Assembly (NCBI RefSeq): GCF_028885415.1
Contig: NZ_CP118527.1
Location: 1,302,001 to 1,366,000, forward strand
Length of the DNA stretch: 64,000 nucleotides
Direction: 5' to 3'
Source of the DNA: Streptomyces coeruleorubidus
GTDB taxonomy: Bacteria; Actinomycetota; Actinomycetes; Streptomycetales; Streptomycetaceae
Position numbers and translations under genes: made by a program. The notes under the pieces are model-generated. The model saw only the letters and a list, made by a program, of their open reading frames with translations, made no database searches and was not told where the DNA came from. Positions 36,888-46,124 of this stretch are shown piece by piece; the stretch's first letter is position 1, and every line of letters starts with the position of its first letter.

Positions 36888-39792
36888 ATGGCCCATGGGC
36901 TGCGGCAACCGAACAACGAAGACCGGCCTCTACTCGAACGCGACGAGGAACTCCAGGCCGCCGACCAGGCGTTGGAGGGCCTCCGTGACACCGTCGACGG
37001 CCTGCCCCAGGTACCGCGCGGCGGATTTCTCGCCTACACCGGTGAGGCCGGGCTGGGCAAGACGACACTCATCGCGGCGGTGCGCACCCGCGCCGCCGCC
37101 CTGGGGTTCACGGTGTTCTCCGGCAAGGGCGGCGAGAGCGAGCGGGGGATGGCGTTCCGCGTCGTCCGCCAGGCCATGCAGCCCATCCTGGCCAGGATGA
37201 GCGAGACGGAGCTTCGGGGTTTCCTGGGCAGCTGGTACGACATCGTCGGCGCCGCGCTCGGTCTGGAGGCGACCGACCCCGCCCGGATGCCGGACCCGAC
37301 CGGAGTGCGCGACGGCCTCGACTGGGTCATGACGCGCCTGACGATGCTGAACTCGCCTGTCGTTCTGCTCCTGGACGACCTGCACTGGGCCGATGCCGAA
37401 TCCCTGGACTGGCTCGCCTCCTTCTTGCCCAGGGTCGCGAACCTCCCGCTGCTGATCGTCGTCGGCTACCGGCCCGACGAACTTCCGTCCGACGCGACCT
37501 CTTTCCGTACGCTCGTCGAACGCCACGAGCAGCGCCCGCACGTGCTGTCCCCGCTCGGCGAGGCCGGTGTGGCGCGGATCATCAGGGACGAAGTGGGTGA
37601 GGAAGCCGAGGACGAGTTCTGCGGCGCGTGCTGGACGGCCACCGGCGGAAGCCCCTTCGAGGCCGTCGAACTGGCCATCAGGCTCCGTGAACGGAAGGTG
37701 AAAGGCACCCGGGACGAAGTGCCCGAGATGCAGGACCTCGCCGCGGCGGTCAAGGGCCCCGGCCTGATCGAGCGCCTCAAACGGCTCGGTCCGGGCACCA
37801 TCCGCTTCGCGTGGGCCGGCGCTGTCCTGGGTGGGACCTTCTCACCGGAGGTCGCCGCCGACCTCGCGGTGCTCGGCAGCGAGGAGGCCGTCGAGGCGGC
37901 CGAGAAGCTGCGCGCCCGCCGCATCCTGGCGGACGCCGACGAGCCCCCGGGCAGCCTGGAGTTCGTCCACCCACAGATCGCCACGACCGTCTACCGCGAC
38001 ATCCCTCCGGGCCTGCGGGTCGGCATGCACAACGCGGCCGCCGATGCCGCCCAGACGGTCGGGTCCGACCCCACCGTCGCCGCCCGGCACCTGCTGGAGG
38101 TTCCCTGCGACGGCCGGCCCGAGGCGGTCGCGTGCCTGCGCGCCGCCGCGCGTGAGTACCTCCGCGCCGGGGCCCCGGAGGCCGCCCGGCGCGTGCTGAC
38201 CCGGGCGCTGCGGGAACCACCCCCTGCCGAGGACCGCGCCGCCCTTCTCCACGAGCTGGCCTGCTCGACCTTCCTGATCGAGCCCACGGCCACGGTCAGC
38301 CACCTCCGGGAGGCACTGAGGGAGCCGGGACTCGACCCCGACCTGCGCGCCTCCATCGTCTACCGGCTGACCCAGGCGCTGGCCCACACCGACCGGCTGA
38401 CCGAGGCCGCGACCGTGGCCGCCGACGAGGCGCGCCACCAATGCGCGCGTCAAACTGCGCATGCAGGCCGACCACTTCGTATGGAGCGCGTTCCGCACCG
38501 ACGAGCCCGACTCCGCCGCCCGCTCACGCCGACTGGCGCGGCTGGCGGACAAACTGCCCCGCCGGGGCCTGGAGGAACGCTACATCCTCGGTCTGCGGGC
38601 ATGGGACGCCCTCGTGCGCGGCGAGCCTCGGCGGACCGCCCTCGGGTATGCCGAGGAGGCCCTCCGCGGCGGGATGAGCTGGACCGACGAGAACCGCGGC
38701 TTCGAGGTGCCCGTCGCGGTCGCCCTGCTGTTCATGTACTGCGACCAGCCACGGCGGGCCGAGGAGCTCTTCGCCGAAGGTATGGCCGAGTGCGAGCACA
38801 TGGGGTGGCGCGGCTCCCATCTGGCGCAGGGCCAGACGCTCCTGGGGTATATCCGCTACCGCCGTGGCTGCCTGCCCGAGGCGGAAGAACTCGTCCGGGC
38901 GGGGCTGAACACCGCCGAGCGCGTCGAAGGAGCGGTGCCCGCCCAGTGGTTCGCCATCGGCATTCTCATCCAGACCCTGCTGGCCCGGGGGCGGACCGGC
39001 GACGCACGCCGGCTCGCCGACAGCTACCACTACGGCGACATGGTGCCCAACGCCGTCATCTTCCCGGATCCCCGCACGGTGTACGCCGACCTGCTCCTGG
39101 CGGAGGGGCGACTCCCTCAGGCGGCGCGGCTGTTGTCCAAGGTCGGGGACTGGCTGGAGGCGCGGGACTGGCGCAACCCCGCGTGGTGCCCCTGGCAGCT
39201 CGGACTGGCCTCGGCACTCGCCCGCACCGCCCCTGACGAGGCGGTCCGCCACGCCGAGGACGCCGTCAAGCGGGCCCGGGACTTCGGCGCGGCGTCCGCG
39301 ATCGGCCAGGCGCTGCATGTCCAGGCGGAGGTGACGGGCGGGCAGGCGGCACTCGATCTGCACGCGCAGGCCGTCGACCATCTGGAGCAGTCGCCCGCCG
39401 CGTACGAACTGGCCCGTGCCCTGGTGGGCCACGGCGCCGCGCTGGCCCGCAACGGCCATCTGCACGACGCCGCCGACCGGCTCTACCAGGGCCTGGAGGG
39501 TGCGGTGCACTGTGGTGCCGAGGGTCTGGCCGCCCGGGCCAGGCGGGAGCTCTCCGCCGCGGGACTACGCCCGCTGCCCCTGCGCTACCCGCAGACGGAC
39601 ATGCTGACGGCCCAGGAGCGCAAGGCCGCCGAGATGACGGCCCTGGGCCACCCGGCATCGGTGGTCGCGAAGGACCTGCGGCTAACCGAGCAGGGCGTAC
39701 GGCAACTGCTGTCCTCCGTGTACCGAAAACTCGGCACGGACGCATCCGGCCTCCCCGACGCCCTGTCGAACCGCTCCCGACACGGGCGGTAG
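36888..39792 (+). pseudogene. LAL-type LuxR regulator, split by a frameshift
   Basis: Two frames encode one large regulator. The first, from ATG 36888, holds a AAA ATPase domain with Walker A GEAGLGKTT and Walker B LLLDDLHWAD, then helical repeats, up to about 38440 (DEARHQ). The sequence NARVKLRMQADHFVW then continues in another frame to 39792. It ends with a LuxR helix-turn-helix (LTAQERKAAEMTALGHPASVVAKDLRLTEQGVRQLLSSVYRKLG). A one- or two-base indel at 38439-38441 explains the break; real loss or sequencing error cannot be told apart. It would otherwise be an ATP-dependent activator of about 968 residues, next to the terpene pair. Confidence 0.8.
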
Positions 39793-39994
39793 CGCCAGTT
39801 CCCTCACCGCTGCCTCGAGTTGTGCCGCGCCCGATGCCCCATCGACTCCCAGAACCTGCGCGGCTCCGTGAGGTTCGTGCGGCGCTGGGGTCGGGCCAGG
39901 TTCAGGAGCAGCAGCACACATGTGCGCGCCCACAGCGGCTCGCGGAGCGCGGGGCGGTTCCCGTGCCCCTGCGGCTGCGCGCCGCCAACACGAA

Positions 39995-40214
39995 CGTCGA
40001 CCGATGCCGCCGACGACGACGTACGTACGGCGGAAGCGGCGGTCCCGCAGGTCCTCCATGAGCACGGAGCAGAGCTGGTCGCGACCCACGACCCGGCCGA
40101 AGATGCCGCCCACGGTCCGAGCAGCGCGCCGAGGAACGTCAGCATCAGCAGCGTCACATAGCCGGCGCTCTTGCGGACCCGCCAGGTCCTGGTCCGGTCG
40201 TAGCCCTGCCGCAT
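39995..40214 (-). pseudogene. Remnant of a membrane-anchored NTPase
   Basis: Read leftward from an ATG at 40214, one frame gives YDRTRTWRVRKSAGYVTLLMLTFLGALLGPWA, a basic N-terminus and one membrane helix. Another frame gives RVVGRDQLCSVLMEDLRDRRFRRTYVVVGGIG, which resembles the region leading to a P-loop, but the GKT motif is gone. The two frames overlap at about 40120. I read it as the decayed 5' end of a NACHT- or KAP-like ATPase. No other gene is supported between 39793 and 40440. Confidence 0.35.
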
Positions 40215-40440
40215 CAGCCGGCGTCGGTGCAGCGCGCGGCGCACGCCGAGCCCGTCGCGGAGCGTCCGCCCGAGCAGCCGCGGCGCCTCGCGGGGCAGCA
40301 GGACCCTGGAAGCCTTCGGGGACCCGTCACCCTGCCGTACCCCGTCGCACCGGATCACGCGGGACCGCACACGCAACTTTCGTCCGTGCGGGACCACTTG
40401 ACGCTGAACCGTTTCACTGGTTCCCTCGAAAGGCTGCTCA

Positions 40441-40454
40441 TGGGAGCGCTCCCA
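40441..40454. promoter_or_regulatory. Perfect CebR box
   Basis: TGGGAGCGCTCCCA matches exactly the 14-bp palindrome bound by the cellobiose-responsive LacI repressor CebR in streptomycetes. It lies 27 bases before the GTG start of the double esterase, in a place where it could block transcription or the leader. Confidence 0.8.
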
Positions 40455-40480
40455 ACCACCCGCACGTGAAAGGGAACCCC

Positions 40481-42469
40481 GTGCAGACCTCCCCCCACCC
40501 CTCCCCCAGACGCACCCTGCCCGCTCTCCTCGCCGCCGTGCTGCTCGCCTGCCTGCTGTCCCTGGCGGGCGGCTCTCCCGCGCAGGCCGCGGCGGGGGAC
40601 GGCTCGGTGTCCGATCCCAACATCACGTATGTCGGACGCTGGGACACCTCCTCCGGTACCGCGGCCGTGCCCAACTGGACCGGCGCCTACCTCCAGACCG
40701 GCTTCACCGGCACCACGGTGAAGGTCAGGGCCAGGAACGCGGTCAACTTCTACGCCAGCATCGACGGCGGCCCCGACGTCTTCCACGCCGGGGTGCGCGG
40801 CACGGTGAACCTCACTCCCCGGCCGCTCTCCCCCGGCACCCACACCCTGCGCCTGTCCTACCGCTCCGGTGACACCGTCTTCCAGGGTCTGGTCCTGGAC
40901 TCCGGTGCGCGGACCGTCGCCGCCGGCGCCCCGTCCGGGCTGGTCGAGTTCGTCGGCGACTCCATCACCGCGGGAGCCCTCACCGACAGGCTGGCGCTGG
41001 ACTCGTACGCCTGGAAGACCGGGGAGCGGCTGGGGATGCGGCACACCCGGATCGCCCGGTCCGGGTACTGCCTGGTCGCGCAGTCGGGGTGCACCGGTCT
41101 GAGCGGGCAGTTCTTCAAGACGGCCAGCACCGGGGGCGCGGACTGGGACTTCTCCCGGTACCGGGCCGACGCGGTCGTCATCAACCTCGGCACCAACGAC
41201 ATCGGGCGCGGCGTGTCCGGCGCCGCCTTCCAGTCGGCGTACACCACGTTCCTGCGGGACGTGCGCGCCAAGTACCCCACGGCGCACCTCTTCGCGGTGC
41301 AGACGCTGAAGAAGCGCTACGTCACCGAGACCAGGGCCGCCGTGAGCGCCCGCAACGGCGCCGGTGACGCCCGGGTCCACTACGTCGACACCACGGGCTG
41401 GCTCACCGACGGCGCCGACTACGAGGACGGCAACGGACATCCGAACGAAGCGGGTCACACCAAGTTCGCCGAGCGCTTGGCCCCGGTCGTCCGCGCCCGG
41501 CTCGGCAGCGGCACCACCGTGAAGGCGGCGGCTCCGGGACAGCCCGGCGACCCGAACATCAAGTTCGTCGGCCGCTGGGACACCACCAGCTCCGCCACCG
41601 CCTACACCCCGTACTGGGCGGGCGCCTACTACCGGGTCGGCTTCACCGGCAGGACGGTCAAGCTGAAGCAGCGGGGCACGATCGACCTGTGGGCGCGGAT
41701 CGACAACGGGCCGGTGAAGTTCTACGACGACGTCAAGGGCACGGTGAACCTGACCCCGACGGCCCTCGCCGCCGGCAACCACACCCTCCAGGTCAACTAC
41801 CAGGTGGTCGCCGGTTCCTACCGGGGCGACGCGGTGTTCCAGGGGCTGGTCCTCGACAGTGGTGCGACCACCTTCGCACCGCCGGCCCCGGCCAAGCTGG
41901 TCGAGTTCGTCGGCGACTCGATCACCGTGGGCACGACGTCCTCGCAGAACGCCCGTACCGCGTACGGCTGGCTGATCGGGGAGCGGCTGGGCGTCGAGCA
42001 CACGCAGATCGCGCAGGGCGGTGCCTGTCTGGTGGCCGCGCCGGACGGATGTGTGGGTCTTGAGCGGCAGTTCACCAAGCTCAACCCGAACGCCGCGACG
42101 CCCGACTGGAACTTCTCCCGCTACCGGGCCGACGCGGTCGTCATCAACCTCGGCACCAACGACGTCGGACACGGAGTGAGTTCCGCGCAGTTCCAGTCGG
42201 CGTACGGCAGTCTGCTGCGCAAGGTCCGCGCGGCGTATCCGCAGGCGTGGATCTTCGCGCTGGAGACGTTCCGCGGGCGGTACGTCCCGCAGACCGAGGC
42301 CGCGGTGAAGGCCGCCGTCGCCGGCGGTGACGCGCGGGTCTCCTTCGTCGACACCACCGGGTGGCTGGGCTCGGGCGATCTGACGGACTCGGTGCATCCC
42401 AACGACCGGGGGCACCGGGTCATCGCCGACCGGCTGGCGCCGGTCATCGCCGCGAGGATCGGGGGGTAG
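40481..42469 (+). CDS. Secreted protein with two tandem CE2/SGNH esterase domains
   Basis: The 662-residue protein has a Sec signal peptide (LPALLAAVLLACLLSLAGG, cleaved near SPAQA). Two repeats of about 310 residues follow, each with an N-terminal jelly-roll and an SGNH hydrolase domain as in family CE2 deacetylases. The nucleophiles are in FVGDSITAG (Ser161) and FVGDSITVG (Ser480), the catalytic His in GNGHPNEAGH (His320) and SVHPNDRGH (His639), and NLGTNDI/V is the Asn block. CE2 enzymes remove acetyl groups from xylan or mannan oligosaccharides. The start is GTG 40481, with AAAGGGAA upstream. Confidence 0.9.
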   Translation: MQTSPHPSPRRTLPALLAAVLLACLLSLAGGSPAQAAAGDGSVSDPNITYVGRWDTSSGTAAVPNWTGAYLQTGFTGTTVKVRARNAVNFYASIDGGPDVFHAGVRGTVNLTPRPLSPGTHTLRLSYRSGDTVFQGLVLDSGARTVAAGAPSGLVEFVGDSITAGALTDRLALDSYAWKTGERLGMRHTRIARSGYCLVAQSGCTGLSGQFFKTASTGGADWDFSRYRADAVVINLGTNDIGRGVSGAAFQSAYTTFLRDVRAKYPTAHLFAVQTLKKRYVTETRAAVSARNGAGDARVHYVDTTGWLTDGADYEDGNGHPNEAGHTKFAERLAPVVRARLGSGTTVKAAAPGQPGDPNIKFVGRWDTTSSATAYTPYWAGAYYRVGFTGRTVKLKQRGTIDLWARIDNGPVKFYDDVKGTVNLTPTALAAGNHTLQVNYQVVAGSYRGDAVFQGLVLDSGATTFAPPAPAKLVEFVGDSITVGTTSSQNARTAYGWLIGERLGVEHTQIAQGGACLVAAPDGCVGLERQFTKLNPNAATPDWNFSRYRADAVVINLGTNDVGHGVSSAQFQSAYGSLLRKVRAAYPQAWIFALETFRGRYVPQTEAAVKAAVAGGDARVSFVDTTGWLGSGDLTDSVHPNDRGHRVIADRLAPVIAARIGG

Positions 42470-42487
42470 GAGGCTCGGGGGCGGGCC

Positions 42488-44037
42488 TCACATCGGGCCG
42501 GGGCCCGCCCCTCCCTTGAGGCGTTCCAGGTCGGAGGGGCGGACCTGGATGACGATCAGGGCGATCAGCGCGGCGACGGCGGTGAAGATCGCCGCCATGA
42601 TGAAGGAAGCCGAGACGCCGGAAGTGAGGATCTCGTCTGACCAGGGTTTCGGCAGTTGCCCGGTGCGTTCGAAGCGCAGGCGCTCGGCCGGGGTCGCCTG
42701 CTGAAGAAAGAGCGGGATCTGCTTCTCGGCCTCGTTGGTGCTGGCCGTGCCGTACATGGTGACCAGGATGGACAGCCCGAGGGAACCGCCGACCTGCTGG
42801 GTGGCGTTGAGCAGCCCGGAGGCCGCGCCGGTCTCCCGGGTGGAGACGTTGGAGAGCGCCATGAGGGTGAGCGAGACGAACTCCATGCCCATGCCCAGGC
42901 TGAAGACGAGCATCGGCCCGAGGACGCTGCCCGCGTAGGTGGAGTGGACGTCGGTCAGGGTGAGCCAGGCCAGTCCGACCGCGGCCAGGAGCGCACCCAC
43001 CACCATGAACGGCTTGGGGGGAACCGCGAGGCCAGCCCGGCGCCGATCGCGATGACCGCGCTGACCGGCAGGAACGCGAGCCCGGCCTGCAAGGGGCTGA
43101 AGTCCAGCACGTTCTGCACGAAGAGCGTCAGGAAGAAGAACATGCCGAAGATCGCGGCGGCCAGGCACAGCATGATGCCGTACGTGCCGGCGCGGTTGCG
43201 GTCGGCGAACATGTGCAGCGGCGTGATGGGCTGTCTGGAGCGCCGCTCGATCAGGATGAAGCCCGCCAGGACGACGACCGCCGCGGCGAACGAGGCGAGG
43301 GTGAGGGCGTCGCGCCAGCCGTCCTGCGCGGCTCTGATGAATCCGTAGACGAGCAGCACCATGCCCACGGTGGAGGTCAGCGCGCCGGTGATGTCGAAGT
43401 GCCCCGGGTGCCGTTCGGACTCCCTGATCCAGCGGGGGGTGGCGAGGGCGATGAGCAGCCCGATCGGGACGTTGACGAAGAGCACCCACCGCCAGTTCAG
43501 CCATTCGACGAGCACCCCGCCGGCCAGCAGCCCGATCGCGCCGCCGCCCGCGGAGACCGCGGCGAACACCCCGAAGGCCCGGTTGCGTTCCGGTCCTTCA
43601 CGGAAGGTGGTGCTGACCAGCGAGAGGGCGGTCGGGGACGCGATGGCGCCGCCGACGCCCTGCAGGGCGCGTGCGGCGAGGAGTTGGCCGGCGTTCTGGG
43701 CGAGCCCGCCGAGCAGGGAGGCGAGCACGAAGAGCAGCACGCCGAAGATGAAGACGCGCCGCCTGCCCAGGATGTCGCCGACCCGGCCGCCCAGCAGCAG
43801 CAGTCCGCCGAAGGTGAGGGTGTAGGCGTTCACCACCCAGGACAGGCTGGTGGTGGAGAAGTCCAGGGAGCGCTGGATCTGCGGCAGCGCGATGTTCACG
43901 ATCGTGATGTCGAGGACCACCATCAGCTGGCACGAGGCGATGACCAGAAGCGCCATCGCATTTCCGCCACCACCGGATTCCCTGGTGGTGGTCGCCTGTG
44001 GTGAAGCCGGCTGCGGGCTGCTGCCTGCGGTGTCCAC
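42488..44037 (-). pseudogene. DHA2-type MFS transporter, frameshifted in a six-G run
   Basis: The 5' frame, from GTG 44037, runs through MALLVIASCQLMVVLDITIVN and VNVPIGLLIALATPRW to LASRFPPSRSW, where it leaves the family pattern. The 3' frame continues as PPKPFMVVGALLAAVGLAW and SLTLMALSNVSTRETGAASG, ending at 42488. The break falls in GGGGGG at 43016-43021 (CCCCCC in the coding sense); seven would restore the frame. A single-base slip or a sequencing error is possible. Whole, it would be a 14-helix drug efflux pump. A response-regulator relic lies upstream and divergent. Confidence 0.75.
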
Positions 44038-44089
44038 CGTTCGACGGTACGCCCGCGTCCTGGGCCTCACCACTCGATCACGAGTTCGC

Positions 44090-44485
44090 ATTGGACGCGG
44101 TCGTCGCCGAGGCCGACGGCAACGGTGACATGGTGGCACGTGCCGTGGCGTGCCGCCCCGCCGTGGCCGCGATCGGCGTGGACTCCCAAGGAGGGCGAGG
44201 AGGTCGCCGTCCGGGGCGAGCTGCGGACGCGGCTGCCGGAGTGCCGACTGCTGCTGATGATGGCCTCGACGACACCTGGACGCGGGGGCGAACCCGCTGA
44301 CCCCGCGCGAGGTGGGGGTGCTGCGGCTGACCGCCGACGGCTCTCCCACCCGGGAGATCGCCGAGCGGCTGCGCCTGTCCGTGGCGACGGTCCGCAACCA
44401 CCTGTCGGTGATCACCAGGAAGACGGGCGGACGCAATCGGAGTCGCCCTGTCCCGAGATCTCTGAGGAGGTTCCGGGATCTCTGA
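44090..44485 (+). pseudogene. Relic of a LuxR-type response regulator
   Basis: Three pieces in different frames follow in order: ADGNGDMVARAVACRPAVA (receiver domain), ELRTRLPECRLLLMMASTTPG (receiver beta-4/5) and ANPLTPREVGVLRLTADGS with EIAERLRLSVATVRNHLSVITRKTG (helix-turn-helix). The region before the final piece is shortened. At least two frameshifts or deletions are needed. It lies divergently beside the broken MFS gene and may once have regulated it. Confidence 0.6.
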
Positions 44486-44607
44486 CGAGCACTCCAGAAC
44501 GGGCCGCCGCGCAACAGCACCGTTCGTCACGCGTGCGGCGTGAGACCGTCACCCCCGGAGCGGGAGGAACGGCGATACGGCATGGGCGTTCCGACTCGGC
44601 CTCCCGG

Positions 44608-46005
44608 TCACCGGCCGCCGCGGATCAGGCCCGTCAGATAGCGCCACAGCGAGGAGCGCTGCCGGGCGGACGGGTCCGGCAGGACCTCCTCGGCCACCGG
44701 CGCGGGACCATCGGCCGGCGGCCGCGCGGGCGCCGCGGAGAGTTCGTACCGCACGGGCAGCGAGCGCAGGCCGCGCATGAACGGGGAGGAACGCCAGGGC
44801 AGTTGGTCGGCGGGCAGGGCGAGGTCGAGGTGGTCGAACCGCTCGAACAGGCGCCCCACACCGGCCGCCGCGACCGTCGAGGCGAGTTCCCGCGCCGGGC
44901 ACTGGCGCGGTCCGGCTCCCCAGGACAGGTGCGCCCGGGTGCTGATGGTGGTGCCGGAGGCGACGTGGTCGGCGAAGAGCGGGTCGGCGTGCGCGGCGGC
45001 CGAGGAGACCCACACCGGGTCGCCGGCCCGGATCGTGTAGTTGCCGAGCGGGGTGTCCTGGGCCGCGAAGCGCGGGACGAAGTTCACCAGGGGCGGCTTG
45101 CGCATGACCACCCGGTTCATGGTCTCCCGGACCATCCCGGCGGACAGGCTGGCGCGCACGCTGCTCTCGCCGGAGATGACCTCCACGACGGTGTTGGAGA
45201 TGAGGATGCCGACGTGGTCGGAGGTCATGCCGAGCAGCATGAACAGCTCGCGGGCCAGATGGTCGAGCGACAGGTCCGGGTGCGCGGCCAGCAGGTAGGA
45301 GGGGAAGTCGTCACCCGGCTTCTCCAGCTTGGTCGCGGCCAGTTCCGCCAGCGTCGCGAGCAGGCGCTCCAGCGCGGCCTCGGCGTCCGGGCCCGCGTCG
45401 AGCACGCGCCACATGTCCATCAGCGCGTCGTCGCCCTGGGAGCCGGGGAAGCCGAGCAGATGGCTGGCCACCATCAGCGGCAGCGGCCGGGAGAACTGTG
45501 CGGACAAGTCCGCCACGCCCGTCTTTCCGCCCTGCCCGACCAGGGTGATCAGCTCGTCGGCGTAGGCGGTGACGGCGGCCTTGAGGCGCTTGGCCTGGGG
45601 GTGGCGCGGGTCCTGGAACGGCTTGAGGGCCACGTCCCACGCCGTCCGCAGCGGCCGGTATCCGGGGCCGCCCTGGATCAGGATGTGGTTGACCTCCAGG
45701 GACGGGCCGAGCGGCCAGTCGGCCGGTACCCGGCCCTCGGAGCGGGCGCGCCAGTTCTCCAGCCCCTTCGGGAAGCCGTCGTTGTCCTGGAGCACCTGGA
45801 GCGCCTCGCGGTAGCCCAGGACCAGCCAGGCGGGGACGCCGAGCAGATCGACCGGCGCGACCGGGCCGTGCTGCTGCCTCAGCCGCTCGTACACGAGCGC
45901 GGGGCGCGTCTCGTAGTCCCGGGTCAGCAGCGGTTGGGGACTCAATGCCTCCAACCGCGTGTCGTCCAGGTCCACGGATCCACCGTCACCCCACTGGGAT
46001 TCCAT
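44608..46005 (-). CDS. Cytochrome P450 lacking the canonical ExxR Glu
   Basis: The 465-residue protein has a haem loop WGAGPRQCPARELA with Cys369. The helix K motif, usually ExxR, aligns with VVMR (NRVVMRKPPLVNF), so Glu appears replaced by Val. The I-helix reads MLLGMTSDHVG instead of AGxDT/ET. Similar loss of the ExxR motif is known in the CYP157 family of Streptomyces, which often lies in conservon loci, but no conservon genes are present here. The C-terminal tail is Pro/Arg-rich. Its activity may be unusual. Confidence 0.85.
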   Translation of the reverse strand: MESQWGDGGSVDLDDTRLEALSPQPLLTRDYETRPALVYERLRQQHGPVAPVDLLGVPAWLVLGYREALQVLQDNDGFPKGLENWRARSEGRVPADWPLGPSLEVNHILIQGGPGYRPLRTAWDVALKPFQDPRHPQAKRLKAAVTAYADELITLVGQGGKTGVADLSAQFSRPLPLMVASHLLGFPGSQGDDALMDMWRVLDAGPDAEAALERLLATLAELAATKLEKPGDDFPSYLLAAHPDLSLDHLARELFMLLGMTSDHVGILISNTVVEVISGESSVRASLSAGMVRETMNRVVMRKPPLVNFVPRFAAQDTPLGNYTIRAGDPVWVSSAAAHADPLFADHVASGTTISTRAHLSWGAGPRQCPARELASTVAAAGVGRLFERFDHLDLALPADQLPWRSSPFMRGLRSLPVRYELSAAPARPPADGPAPVAEEVLPDPSARQRSSLWRYLTGLIRGGR

Positions 46006-46124
46006 CTCTTGCCACCCTCCGACACGCCCCGTACCGGCACGCCATCAGCCGGTAACCGGAAACGGTGGGGACCCTACCCCAGGCGCAACCGGCGGGTAAC
46101 GACGGGGGTGGTTCCGGTTGCGTA

